IMG/VR virus record: IMGVR_UViG_3300037493_004912
Location: 1 to 30,460 of that record
Strand: one strand, 5' to 3'
Length of the DNA stretch: 30,460 nucleotides
Source of the DNA: a virus
The notes under the pieces are model-generated. The model had not been told where the DNA came from, did no database searches, and saw only the letters and a list, made by a program, of their open reading frames with translations. Below, piece by piece: positions 7,361 through 14,909 of this stretch (position 1 is the stretch's first letter; every line of letters starts with the position of its first letter). A program made the position numbers and the translations under genes.

Positions 7361-8695
7361 ATGGCTCTAGCAAACGTCACAATCAACAGCATCAGCGGCA
7401 TCATCGCCGAGTTCGGTCCCGAGCGTTTCGTCAACACCATCAACAACATGAGCCCGCTTGTCGGCAGCGGCGTGCTCGAAAAAGTCGAATGCGACGGTGA
7501 AGAACTCGTCATCACCGCCGACGTCGGCGAGTCGCCCGCGACCACCTACGCGCTGGACTTCGACAACCGCCCGAACGGCCAGACCACCACCCCGGTGAAG
7601 GCCCGCTTCGTGCCGACGATGGTCACCACCCGCGTCAGCCTCGGCAAGCAGGCGATGTTGGCGAAGTTGGCCGACAAAGACCTCACCAAAATGCTCGACA
7701 GCAAACTCGACGCCTCGGCGAAGAGCGTCGCTCGTCACATCGGTCGCGGTCTGTACGCTGGCGCCGTCGTCCCCCAGGCCGTCGCCACCTGGTCCGGCAC
7801 CGCTGCCGATTCCACGGTGACCATCTCGTTCCTCGACGTGAGCCTCTTCATCCCCGGCGCGTCGTATAACTTCGTCGATACGTCGCTGACCTTCAGCTAC
7901 ACCGTGCGGTGTCAGTCCAAGGTTGCCGCCGTCGTCGGTGCCAACTCGGCCAACGTCGCCGGTACCGTGACGTTCATCAATGACGTCATCAACCCCGCGA
8001 CCGGTGCCGTCGTGGCCCTCGGCGCCACCGCCGTCGCCACCGACGACATCCTCGCCCTGCGCGGCACCTTCCCCGGATTCGGCGGGTCGGCCACCGCCAT
8101 CGCGGGCAAGCGCCTGAACTCGTTCGACGACATCGCCGGCAGCGGTGCATCGTCCTCGTTCGGTGGCATCGCTCCCGCCTCGCTGCCTGGTTGGGTCGGC
8201 CAGACGCTCGCCCTCGCCGCAGCGTACTCGCACGAGGCCGCGCTGCAGTTCGATGCGCGTATCACGCAGTACAGCGGCGAGCAGTTCACCGATGCACTGA
8301 TGTCGCCACAGGTCGCCGCGGCTCACCGCATCCAGGCCGGTGCAATGGGCGCCGTCTTCGGCATGTCCATCCAGCCAACTGCCCAGCGGCCCCAGCCCCT
8401 CGGCGCGCGTGCTGACAAGTACGGCGATGTCCGCAACTCGGGCCTCGACCTCGCCGGCCGCCCGGTGCTCATCGACCCGAACTGCCCGCAGACCATCGTC
8501 GTGTTCCACAACCGCGACCACGCCAAGCTCGGCGTGTGGAGCGAGATGGCCCCCGAGGAGCTGACCGAGCTGGGCGGTGTCGTCGTGACGAACCGCGCGA
8601 CCCTGTCAATGGATTCGGACTTCACCGGGTCTTATCAGCTGTACTGCGCCAAGCGTGCCGCCATCGGCGTCATGACCGGCCTCACCGGTCTCTGA
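7361..8695 (+). CDS. Major capsid protein (444 aa)
   Basis: The protein is 444 residues long, preceded by TGAGG about eight bases before ATG 7361 and followed by a strong terminator. The order scaffold then capsid is standard. The pattern fits an HK97-fold, P22-like coat protein. The N-terminal arm includes PERFVNTINNMSPLVGSGVL. A loop region is rich in DFDNRPNGQTTTPV. The long middle insertion (about residues 140-260) is beta-rich with many V/T/A. The C-terminal strands contain DLAGRPVLIDPNCPQTIVVF. It forms the icosahedral shell. The insertion could correspond to an I-domain as in P22 coat, but that is an inference. Confidence 0.85.
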   Translation: MALANVTINSISGIIAEFGPERFVNTINNMSPLVGSGVLEKVECDGEELVITADVGESPATTYALDFDNRPNGQTTTPVKARFVPTMVTTRVSLGKQAMLAKLADKDLTKMLDSKLDASAKSVARHIGRGLYAGAVVPQAVATWSGTAADSTVTISFLDVSLFIPGASYNFVDTSLTFSYTVRCQSKVAAVVGANSANVAGTVTFINDVINPATGAVVALGATAVATDDILALRGTFPGFGGSATAIAGKRLNSFDDIAGSGASSSFGGIAPASLPGWVGQTLALAAAYSHEAALQFDARITQYSGEQFTDALMSPQVAAAHRIQAGAMGAVFGMSIQPTAQRPQPLGARADKYGDVRNSGLDLAGRPVLIDPNCPQTIVVFHNRDHAKLGVWSEMAPEELTELGGVVVTNRATLSMDSDFTGSYQLYCAKRAAIGVMTGLTGL

Positions 8696-8701
8696 GCAAC
8701 C

Positions 8702-8739
8702 AACCGAGCCCCGTTGACGAAGACGGGGCTCGGTTTCTT
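8702..8739 (+). terminator. Rho-independent terminator after the capsid gene
   Basis: A perfect 13-bp stem (8702-8714 with 8723-8735) closes an 8-base loop and runs into a T-rich tail (TTTCTT). It starts seven bases after the capsid stop and ends 14 bases before the next ATG. Downstream genes therefore need read-through or their own promoter, which would give the capsid and scaffold genes the highest expression. Confidence 0.93.
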
Positions 8740-8752
8740 ACTTGGGGCACAA

Positions 8753-9043
8753 ATGAACCAACAAGCTACACACCTCGTCGCGAACGGCGTCACCGTCCCC
8801 ATGTGGCTCGTGTCCGTCATCGGGGCCATCATCGTCGCCGGTTCTCTCGTCATCGCGCAATCCATCACCAACGTCCGCGACAAGACCATCGTGCTCACCG
8901 AGAAAGTGACCGTGCTCGAAGTCGCCAGCACCGAGAGGTCACAGGTGCTCACGCAGTTGGGCAGCATCGGCGCCAAACTCGACGCACTGCGCGCTGACGT
9001 GAACCGCCTCGACGAGGCCAACACTCGCAACCGTCCCCGTTGA
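8753..9043 (+). CDS. Single-span membrane protein with coiled-coil tail (96 aa)
   Basis: The start at ATG 8753 is chosen because the longer open frame from 8714 begins inside the terminator hairpin. One transmembrane helix (about residues 17-37, MWLVSVIGAIIVAGSLVIA) is followed by a charged heptad-like region (residues 45-90). The shape fits an inner-membrane spanin or a class III-like holin accessory. The next gene is holin-like, so a lysis role is plausible. The endolysin itself is in the other arm. Confidence 0.65.
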   Translation: MNQQATHLVANGVTVPMWLVSVIGAIIVAGSLVIAQSITNVRDKTIVLTEKVTVLEVASTERSQVLTQLGSIGAKLDALRADVNRLDEANTRNRPR

Positions 9044-9053
9044 AAGGCCCACA

Positions 9054-9404
9054 ATGCCCGCAGCCATTCTCACGCTCATCCCCGTCATCCTCGCCGCCCT
9101 GGTCACCGCTTGCGGGCTGGCCCTTATCGCTGGCCCCCTCGTGGTTCCATTGTGGGCGGCCCATATGGACGAGGCCCGCCGGCGTCAAATCGTCGCCGCC
9201 GTCAAAGGCGCTAACGACGCCCTCGGCCCATTCATCCGCGCAACCCCGAGCGACATCGACGACCGCATCCTCGACGTGAGCGAGATGGTCGTGCGCGAGC
9301 TGGGCAGCATCGGTGCGAAGAACGCGGCGAAGGTGAAGGCCATCAGCAAGGCCGTCGTCACCAAGTCAGCCCCGCAGCTCGTCGTTGTCGGCGAGGCGAA
9401 GTGA
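9054..9404 (+). CDS. Holin-like membrane protein (116 aa)
   Basis: A 116-residue protein with an AAAGG ribosome site before ATG 9054. Its first 35 residues are hydrophobic (ILTLIPVILAALVTACGLAL and onward), forming one or two membrane passes. An amphipathic helical domain follows with a GSIGAKNAAKVKAISKAV segment, similar in layout to LLH-type phage holins (N-terminal anchor plus soluble helical tail). A holin would permeabilise the inner membrane and release the CHAP endolysin. The family match is by eye only. Confidence 0.5.
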   Translation: MPAAILTLIPVILAALVTACGLALIAGPLVVPLWAAHMDEARRRQIVAAVKGANDALGPFIRATPSDIDDRILDVSEMVVRELGSIGAKNAAKVKAISKAVVTKSAPQLVVVGEAK

Positions 9405-9784
9405 TGGACCTCGCCGCAATCAACGACGACCCCGACCTTCATCACACGCCCTTCGGTCGCGTGCTCGTTTCGCGTGCTCACGGCGGCGGGGTGGCGATGT
9501 GTTCAATCGAGCACGAGGCCAGCGGGATGCCGATGGTCGTCGGGCTCCTGCGCGACGGCGCTGGCGTGTTCGACGGGCTCCATGGCAAACGCCAGTGGGA
9601 GGCGTGGCACGTGCTCGACAAGGCCGAGCGCTACCGGTTGAGCCAAGAGGCCCGGCAAGAGCTATCGTTGCAAGACCACCGCGCCGACTTCCGCCGAGAA
9701 ATCGACAAAAGTCTCGCGCGTGTCGTCGATGGTCGTGACATGCTCGCCGCTGCAATGTCGCGGACGAAACGAGGCCCCCGATGA
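9404..9784 (+). CDS. Hypothetical protein (126 aa)
   Basis: ATG 9404 overlaps the preceding stop (TGATG). A GTG three bases earlier in the same frame is an alternative start. The protein has a compact N-terminal half (HHTPFGRVLVSRAHGGGVA) and a helical, charged C-terminal half (QEARQELSLQDHRADFRREI). There is no signal peptide and no membrane segment. No family is recognised. It is coupled at its end to the adaptor gene (ATGA), suggesting a structural or assembly role. Confidence 0.65.
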   Translation: MDLAAINDDPDLHHTPFGRVLVSRAHGGGVAMCSIEHEASGMPMVVGLLRDGAGVFDGLHGKRQWEAWHVLDKAERYRLSQEARQELSLQDHRADFRREIDKSLARVVDGRDMLAAAMSRTKRGPR

Positions 9785-10422
9785 CCATGACACTCGCCCA
9801 GGCCCTCACCCGCGTTCGCTTCCTCCTCGACGACAAGGACAACAACCCGCTGATTTCTGATGCCGAAATCACGACGGCGTTGCAGGTTGCGCAGGAAGAG
9901 GTCTGGCAGAGCGTCGTCGACAGCGGCGCAAATATCTACTACCAGTCCGTCGACATTTCCTCGTCGTCGGCCGGTGTCGTCTCGTTGTCGTCCATCACGC
10001 CGCTGAAGATTGCGAACGTGGCCCTCGTCGTTGGCAATGGCGTGCTGCAGGTTCCGCCTTGCCGCGTGTTCGACGGGTTCGCCAACGTCACCGCGGTCCA
10101 GCCATGCCGCATCATGTACGTCCCCCGCGCGGCGTTTCCCGCGCTGTCGTCGGACCCATTCATCTGGTCGCAAGCGACCATCTCGTCGACCACCCTTGAC
10201 CAGCTTTTGTGCCACACGGCCGCGTCGATGTGCTGGGTCAAGACGGGCGAGCCCCCGTTGTCGTCGATGGAAAAGCGCCGCGCCGAGCTGCAGCTGTCAT
10301 GCACCTCGACAATCAACCTGCCCGGGTGGTCGGTCACTCCTCTCACCGTCGGCGGCGCGCGAGACTCGGGCATTTACTGGCGTCGGACTGCTCACGACCA
10401 AATCCAACTCATCAACGGGTGA
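9781..10422 (+). CDS. Head-tail adaptor-like protein (213 aa)
   Basis: Starts in an ATGA overlap at 9781. The N terminus (AQALTRVRFLLDDKDNNPLISDAEITTAL, quoted here only as the pattern alternating helix, turn with DDKDNNP, helix) is the signature opening of phage adaptor/gp6-type proteins that bind below the portal. A beta-rich middle section follows. The last third is helical around LDQLLCHTAASMCWV and SMEKRRAELQL. It probably forms the ring between portal and tail. The position before the two ejection-type proteins is usual for short-tailed phages. Confidence 0.6.
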   Translation: MTMTLAQALTRVRFLLDDKDNNPLISDAEITTALQVAQEEVWQSVVDSGANIYYQSVDISSSSAGVVSLSSITPLKIANVALVVGNGVLQVPPCRVFDGFANVTAVQPCRIMYVPRAAFPALSSDPFIWSQATISSTTLDQLLCHTAASMCWVKTGEPPLSSMEKRRAELQLSCTSTINLPGWSVTPLTVGGARDSGIYWRRTAHDQIQLING

Positions 10423-10425
10423 CCC

Positions 10426-11640
10426 ATGTCGCGCGCATCTCGCACAGCTGAAATCCTCGCCGCCGCCGGCCTCGTTCCCCTGCAGCTCGAGCAGGAGCGC
10501 ATCCGCGCAGGCCGTGACGCTGCCCGGTCGACGGCGCTGGCGTCGTTGCTGCCCGCCCTCATCCAAACTGGTGCAGGCATCGCCGGGGACGTGGCGCAGC
10601 GAGACATGGCCGAGCGCAAGTTTGCCGCCGACATCGAGGCCCGCAAGGCCCGTGACGCTGACATCATCAAGGCCCGCAACGCGAGAACCGGCGTCGAGGC
10701 CACGAAGGCGGCCACCGAGGCGACGAAGGCCGCGGCCGAGATGGCAAGGACGAACGCGAAACTCGAGGCCGACCGCGTCAAGGCCGCCCTCGAGGCGCGC
10801 ACGACGAACATCGCTGGCGCAGCATCGGACACCGAGAGCCTGATTTCTCGCCCAGGTGGTGTCTCACAGGCCGAACTTGAGCGCGTCGCCGTTGCCCGGG
10901 GTCTGCCCGCGTCGGACTGGCGGACGGTGCTCGGGGCCCGCGACACCGCCGTCGACGAGACCGCCGCTCTTGCCGCCAAGGCCCGACAGGGTGAGGCCAC
11001 GGCGAAGCTCGCCGAGCGCAAGGCCGACGCCCCGATGGGCGGCGCAAGGCAACCGAGCCCTGATGGTGCGATGCGTTCGGAGAAGCTGCGCCTCGAGGTG
11101 GAGCGCTTGCGCAACGAGGCAGCCGGCGGACCGGGGTCCTCTCGCGACACCGCAGCGACGGCTGTGCTCGATAAACGACGTCAGCAGGTCCTCGAGGTCG
11201 AGAACTTCACCTCAAATATCGACCGAAATATCGACGCCATCAAAGCGCAAATCGACGAGACCGGCACCTTCGAACTCACCGGCCCCGAGGGGGCCGTGAT
11301 GGAACGTCGGTTGACGGAAATCGCCACCGACCTTGCGAAGCTCGCAGACCCCGGCAGCGTCGCCCGCGAGGGTGAAGTCAAGCTGATGAGGCAGGGTCTC
11401 GTCGACAGCGGGTTCCTTGGTCTTGCTACTCGCAACTCGACGGCGAAGTCTGTCCTCGATGCCCTCAAGGGTGACGTCAAGCAACGCCGAGCCGCCGCGT
11501 ACCTCGCACGAGGGCTGGATACGCCCGACGGTGCAGCCCCCGCCGCCGGCGTCATGCCCGCCGCCGCCAAACCATTGAGCGAGATGACGCCGGAAGAGTT
11601 CGCCGCATATGGCCAGCAACTTGAAAGCAGGAAGCGATGA
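10426..11640 (+). CDS. Internal virion / DNA-ejection protein 1 (404 aa)
   Basis: A 404-residue Ala/Arg/Glu-rich helical protein. Residues 15-60 contain a mildly hydrophobic helix (LASLLPALIQTGAGIAGDV). Residues 60-130 are a long charged helix. A conserved-looking C-terminal part reads EGAVMERRLTEIATDLAKL followed by DPGSVAREGEVKLMRQGL. That last pattern is what I recognise from podovirus DNA-transfer/ejection proteins, where a TGP...A.LADPxSVAREGEV segment recurs. Such proteins sit in the capsid and are injected to build a trans-envelope conduit. The gene overlaps the next one (ATGA). Confidence 0.65.
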   Translation: MSRASRTAEILAAAGLVPLQLEQERIRAGRDAARSTALASLLPALIQTGAGIAGDVAQRDMAERKFAADIEARKARDADIIKARNARTGVEATKAATEATKAAAEMARTNAKLEADRVKAALEARTTNIAGAASDTESLISRPGGVSQAELERVAVARGLPASDWRTVLGARDTAVDETAALAAKARQGEATAKLAERKADAPMGGARQPSPDGAMRSEKLRLEVERLRNEAAGGPGSSRDTAATAVLDKRRQQVLEVENFTSNIDRNIDAIKAQIDETGTFELTGPEGAVMERRLTEIATDLAKLADPGSVAREGEVKLMRQGLVDSGFLGLATRNSTAKSVLDALKGDVKQRRAAAYLARGLDTPDGAAPAAGVMPAAAKPLSEMTPEEFAAYGQQLESRKR

Positions 11641-13433
11641 CACTCGAAGAAGAGCTGCAAGCGTTCGAGTTCGAAAAGGAGCGTCGACGACGCGCGCAAC
11701 CCGCAGCGGCCGCGCCGACTGCAGCGGTGAGCGATGCGCTGAAGGCTCCCCGCGACGAGGAGCTGCAGCGCCGCATCGACGCCCGCCCGTTCTACGAACA
11801 GAGCCTCGCCACCGGCGCCAAGCAGGGTCTGACCGCAAGCTTCGGCGACGAGCTGGCCGGTGCTGCCGGCGCCCTGGGCAACGTCTACAGCCGAGCCCGC
11901 GACGCCCTCACCGGCTACAATGGCGCCGAGGGTGGCCTCATCGAATCCACGCGCAACGCCTACCGCGAGGCACGCAATGAGGAACGCACTCGCCTCGATG
12001 AGTCCCGCGCCGCCGAGCCCCTGAAAACCGGCACCGGTCAAGTCCTCTCGTCGTTGCTCCTGCCCGCCGGTGCTGCAGGCAAAGCGAGCGACCTCGGGAG
12101 GGCAGTGCTCACCGGCATGGGAGTCGGTGCATTGCAAGGTGTCGTCACCGGCGCAGGTGAGGCGAAGACCCTTGAACCACAGGACATCGTCGGCGAGATG
12201 ACGAAGATGGGCACCCTTGGGTTGCTCACCGGCGGCGCTGCTCCCGCCGCCGTCCAAATGGCCCGCAGCGCCGCCCCTGCCGTGGCGTCGTCGTTGTCGA
12301 AGCCGCTCACCGAGCTGGGCAAGGGCGCCGACATCGCCCGCCTTGCGACGTCGAAGGGTGCGACCGGCGCGAACATCGAGGGCCTGAAGATTGCCCGCCT
12401 CGTCGAGGGAAAGGTGAGCGGCACCCCGCCGGTGAAAGGTGGAGTTCCCGAGGCGACGCGCATTATGCGCGAGTACGGGATGGCCCCGAAAGCGTCGACG
12501 ACGACGGCTCTCAACGAGGCCGCGACCAAGTCCCGCGAGACAATCAACGAGGCGAAACGGGTCCTGCTCGAACAGGCCGACGCCGCCGGCGCGTCGGTGT
12601 CTGCGCAACAACTCGCCGACCGAGTCCGCCAGCGGGCCCGCACGTTGCTTGCCGACTCCGACGAGTATCGCCCCGTGGTCGAGACGATGCTCGCCCAGGC
12701 CGACGAACTCGACGCGAGCGACGTCGTCTACACCCTCGAACAGGTGCAGCGAAAGGCGAACGTCGCTGGAAAAGTCGCTGGCAAATGGGGGGATTCTCCC
12801 GCGCAGGTGCTGGCGAAACAGGAGTACATCCGCTCGTTGCGCGACACCGCCGACGACGCCGTCGAGAGTGCCCTCGTCGGTGTGCCGCCGGCCGAGGTGA
12901 GCATGATGGTCTCCCGCCTTCGCGGGAGCCCGGGCCCGAAAGGCGCGAAAGACCTGTATCAGGAGCTCCGCAAGGCCGAGCAGGTTGCCCGGCTCATCGA
13001 GGACCAGACCGCCGAGAGTCTGGGCCGTGCCGCCGGTGGTCGCCTGGTCGGCCTGCGCGAGGCCGAGGTGGCGAAGGCCGGCGAGGCGATTGGCGGTCCT
13101 GTCGGTGGCGCCGCCGCCGTTGGCGCCTTCAAGGCCGGGTCTGCTCGGGGTTCGCAAATGCGCGCGACAGGGAAGGAGGCTGCAGCCGCGGCCGGGAAAC
13201 GCCTGGGCACCTTCGCCCTCACCGAGGCCCCGGCGAGCGCTGCGCCAGCTCGTGCAGCTGGCGCCATCGCCTCGGCCGTTCGAGGGGCAGGCGAGGCCAA
13301 ATACCGCGCACCGCTCCCGCCCGAGGATGCAGCTCTCGCCGACGACCTGCGCCGGCGTGGCATGACGGAGGAGGAGATTGCGAGCATCCTCGGGCTTGAC
13401 CAGCGCAACGCGGCCCTCGACGAACTGCGTTGA
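11637..13433 (+). CDS. Internal virion / DNA-ejection protein 2 (598 aa)
   Basis: A 598-residue protein that is the last gene of the morphogenesis block. Residues 55-75 (ATGAKQGLTASFGDELAGAA) and the following AYREARNEERTRLDES form a motif common near the N terminus of large phage internal virion proteins. Residues 135-215 are Gly/Ala-rich hydrophobic segments (LSSLLLPAGAAG, GVGALQGVVTGAG, GLLTGGAAPAAV) that could insert into membrane. The remainder is long helices. The C terminus (RRRGMTEEEIASILGLD) resembles a small helical hairpin. A role in genome ejection is inferred from this layout and from the neighbouring ejection-like gene. It overlaps that gene by four bases. Confidence 0.65.
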   Translation: MTLEEELQAFEFEKERRRRAQPAAAAPTAAVSDALKAPRDEELQRRIDARPFYEQSLATGAKQGLTASFGDELAGAAGALGNVYSRARDALTGYNGAEGGLIESTRNAYREARNEERTRLDESRAAEPLKTGTGQVLSSLLLPAGAAGKASDLGRAVLTGMGVGALQGVVTGAGEAKTLEPQDIVGEMTKMGTLGLLTGGAAPAAVQMARSAAPAVASSLSKPLTELGKGADIARLATSKGATGANIEGLKIARLVEGKVSGTPPVKGGVPEATRIMREYGMAPKASTTTALNEAATKSRETINEAKRVLLEQADAAGASVSAQQLADRVRQRARTLLADSDEYRPVVETMLAQADELDASDVVYTLEQVQRKANVAGKVAGKWGDSPAQVLAKQEYIRSLRDTADDAVESALVGVPPAEVSMMVSRLRGSPGPKGAKDLYQELRKAEQVARLIEDQTAESLGRAAGGRLVGLREAEVAKAGEAIGGPVGGAAAVGAFKAGSARGSQMRATGKEAAAAAGKRLGTFALTEAPASAAPARAAGAIASAVRGAGEAKYRAPLPPEDAALADDLRRRGMTEEEIASILGLDQRNAALDELR

Positions 13434-13511
13434 CGACGACGTCGGGGCCCCATATCATCGGATGATGGCGCCGTCGTGGGCGTCTTGGGTCATGGTCAAG
13501 TGTTCGGCAAG

Positions 13512-13542
13512 CGCCACCTTTCGCGAGGTGGCGTTTGTTTTT
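13512..13542 (+). terminator. Rho-independent terminator closing the morphogenesis block
   Basis: An 8-bp GC-rich stem (13512-13519 with 13526-13533), a 6-base loop, then TTTGTTTTT. It lies 78 bases after the stop of the second ejection gene and upstream of the early promoter, so it separates late and early transcription. Confidence 0.9.
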
Positions 13543-13635
13543 GTGCGCGCGGTCGCAAATCAGGCCCCCTCGTGTCGCACCCAATGCGCGTGAAACGGCT
13601 TTGCAAAGCCCCAGAAAAAAATATCACCACCATGC

Positions 13636-13664
13636 TTGACAGTATGCACCAGCTAGCGCATACT
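13636..13664 (+). promoter_or_regulatory. Sigma70-type promoter of the early/replication module
   Basis: A consensus -35 TTGACA at 13636-13641, a 17-bp spacer and a -10 CATACT at 13659-13664 (four of six consensus bases). It lies 49 bases before the first gene of the module (ATG 13713) and after a terminator. An operator-like inverted repeat lies across it. Confidence 0.8.
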
Positions 13665-13665
13665 G
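13640..13665. promoter_or_regulatory. Operator-like inverted repeat CAGTATGC-N10-GCATACTG
   Basis: Perfect 8-bp arms (13640-13647 and 13658-13665) with a 10-base spacer. The left arm includes the last two bases of the -35 and the right arm covers the -10. A bound dimer would exclude RNA polymerase. The 65-residue protein encoded just downstream is a candidate autoregulator. A separate 14-base perfect palindrome (GGCTTTGCAAAGCC) lies at 13597-13610. Confidence 0.65.
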
Positions 13666-13712
13666 GGCTCACGGCGAACGACACCGCCGCAACGACCGAC
13701 CAGGAGCACGAC

Positions 13713-13910
13713 ATGCTGACCAACAAAAACATCTCCACCGCCGTCGACAGCTACATCGCCGCCTCCGATGCCGCCCGCGAAGCCGGTGTTCCGCTCACCG
13801 CCCGCCGGGTCGCCTACTTTCTCGGATGCACTGAAGCTCGTGCCCGCAACCTCGCCGCCTACGCTCACGATGTCATTGTTGCCGGAATTGCCGACGCCCT
13901 CGCTGCATGA
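13713..13910 (+). CDS. Small putative DNA-binding protein (65 aa)
   Basis: The ATG at 13713 follows CCAGGAGCACGAC, the same initiation cassette used at 16267 and 16923. The frame is open upstream to 13476, but that part crosses the terminator and promoter. The protein is helical. Residues 27-52 (VPLTARRVAYFLGCTEAR and onward) can be drawn as helix-turn-helix with Gly38 in the turn. As the first gene behind an operator-bearing promoter it may be a regulator of its own operon. The family is not recognised. Confidence 0.65.
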   Translation: MLTNKNISTAVDSYIAASDAAREAGVPLTARRVAYFLGCTEARARNLAAYAHDVIVAGIADALAA

Positions 13911-13937
13911 CCTGACCCCGACAACCTGCCCAGCATT

Positions 13938-13957
13938 CCCCGGTGAGCCCGGGGTTT
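13938..13957 (+). terminator. Weak hairpin, possible attenuator
   Basis: CCCCGG (13938-13943) pairs with CCGGGG (13949-13954) around a 5-base loop, followed by only three T. It could reduce transcription after the first early gene, or it may be chance in GC-rich sequence. Confidence 0.35.
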
Positions 13958-13997
13958 CGCCGCGCCGGGACCACGACCCCGGCGACGGAGAACACAC

Positions 13998-14201
13998 ATG
14001 GACCTGCCCGACTTCGACGCCCTGCTTCCCGACCCCGCTGCCCGTCGCGGCCTCGACGAGGACGAGAGCGCCCTCGATGCCGTCCTCGAAAGCCTGACGC
14101 TGGCCGAGCTCGTCGACTGGGTGCGCGACAACCGCGTCGTCCGCGAGGCTTTCGAGGCCGACTACGCCGACCAAATCGCCGACTATCTGGCGGACGTGTG
14201 A
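13998..14201 (+). CDS. Small acidic protein (67 aa)
   Basis: ATG 13998 is preceded by GGAG eight bases upstream. The 67-residue product is strongly acidic and all helical (SALDAVLESLTLAELVDWV, then a C-terminal helix ending DYLADV). Early phage operons often encode such acidic proteins as inhibitors or DNA mimics, but nothing specific is recognised. The stop overlaps a GTG start of the next small frame (GTGA). Confidence 0.65.
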   Translation: MDLPDFDALLPDPAARRGLDEDESALDAVLESLTLAELVDWVRDNRVVREAFEADYADQIADYLADV

Positions 14202-14323
14202 CTACCCTGACGCGCCATGGGCGTGCGGGTTGGGTGGTCGCTGTGGACGGTGTGGCCGTCGTCACCGGTGTCGGTTTTCCCGGGGCCATCGCAGCGTTCG
14301 GTGTGCTGCGAGGTGCCCGATGA
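14198..14323 (+). CDS. 41-residue ORF, coupled on both sides
   Basis: A GTG at 14198 overlaps the preceding TGA, and the frame's own TGA at 14321-14323 overlaps the next ATG (ATGA). It fills the gap exactly. The peptide is mostly hydrophobic after residue 10 (WVVAVDGVAVVTGVGFPGAI) and ends RGAR. It could be a small membrane-associated protein or simply a coupling ORF. No family is recognised. Confidence 0.45.
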   Translation: MTTLTRHGRAGWVVAVDGVAVVTGVGFPGAIAAFGVLRGAR

Positions 14324-14835
14324 TTTACGCCATCGAAAGCGCGCAGGGCCTTGTCCGAATCGCCGCAGGATGGCCGACGCTGGCGTCGTCCTACTGGGAT
14401 GCCACCAGTTGGCAGACCAACCCCGGTGCCCAGCGCGCGTTGCGTCGGGCTGTCTCCGTCTCCACCGCTGCGGTTGTCGCAACGCAAGGCGTCGCCGCAC
14501 GTGCAGCCCTAGACCTACTCAACGGCGCCTGCGTCGTGGTCCTCGACGCCGACGCCCACGCCCGGCACAGCGTGGCCCAGGCAGCGAGAGGTCGCGTCGA
14601 CGTTCGCCGCCGGCAGCTGCTCGCGGGCATCACCGCCGTCGTCGACACTGCCCGGCTCGTCGGGGCAGGGGCAACGATTGACGGCACCGCGTGGACGCCG
14701 GAAATGTGCGCCGCCCGCATCGAGCGGGAGATTGATTACGTGCTGTATGAGTGCCTGCGCGACCCCGAGGTCGGCGAGGGGTGGTTCACCGAGGCCGGGC
14801 TCCGTTGGTTTGTGGCCAACCTGCAGGCGAAATAG
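14320..14835 (+). CDS. Hypothetical early protein (171 aa)
   Basis: The start at ATG 14320 (MIYAIESAQGLVRI) is chosen for the ATGA overlap; the frame open upstream to 14230 lies over the 41-residue ORF. The protein is Ala/Val-rich and mixed alpha/beta, with an NGACVVVLDADAHARHSV strand-turn-helix and a helical C terminus (CAARIEREIDYVLYE). No signal peptide and no recognised family. It is followed by 175 non-coding bases that contain a ribozyme. Confidence 0.65.
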   Translation: MIYAIESAQGLVRIAAGWPTLASSYWDATSWQTNPGAQRALRRAVSVSTAAVVATQGVAARAALDLLNGACVVVLDADAHARHSVAQAARGRVDVRRRQLLAGITAVVDTARLVGAGATIDGTAWTPEMCAARIEREIDYVLYECLRDPEVGEGWFTEAGLRWFVANLQAK

Positions 14836-14909
14836 CTTCAAAGGTTTCCCCGTCGACTTCGACGCGGCGGGGAGAATGGCCGCCCGGCAGCATGTCGCTG
14901 CCGGGGTAA

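Noticed and set aside
13449-13466. ATCATC-G-GATGAT palindrome after the second ejection gene
   Set aside because: Short and without a promoter nearby or a repeat elsewhere; it may be chance. The clear terminator for that block is at 13512.
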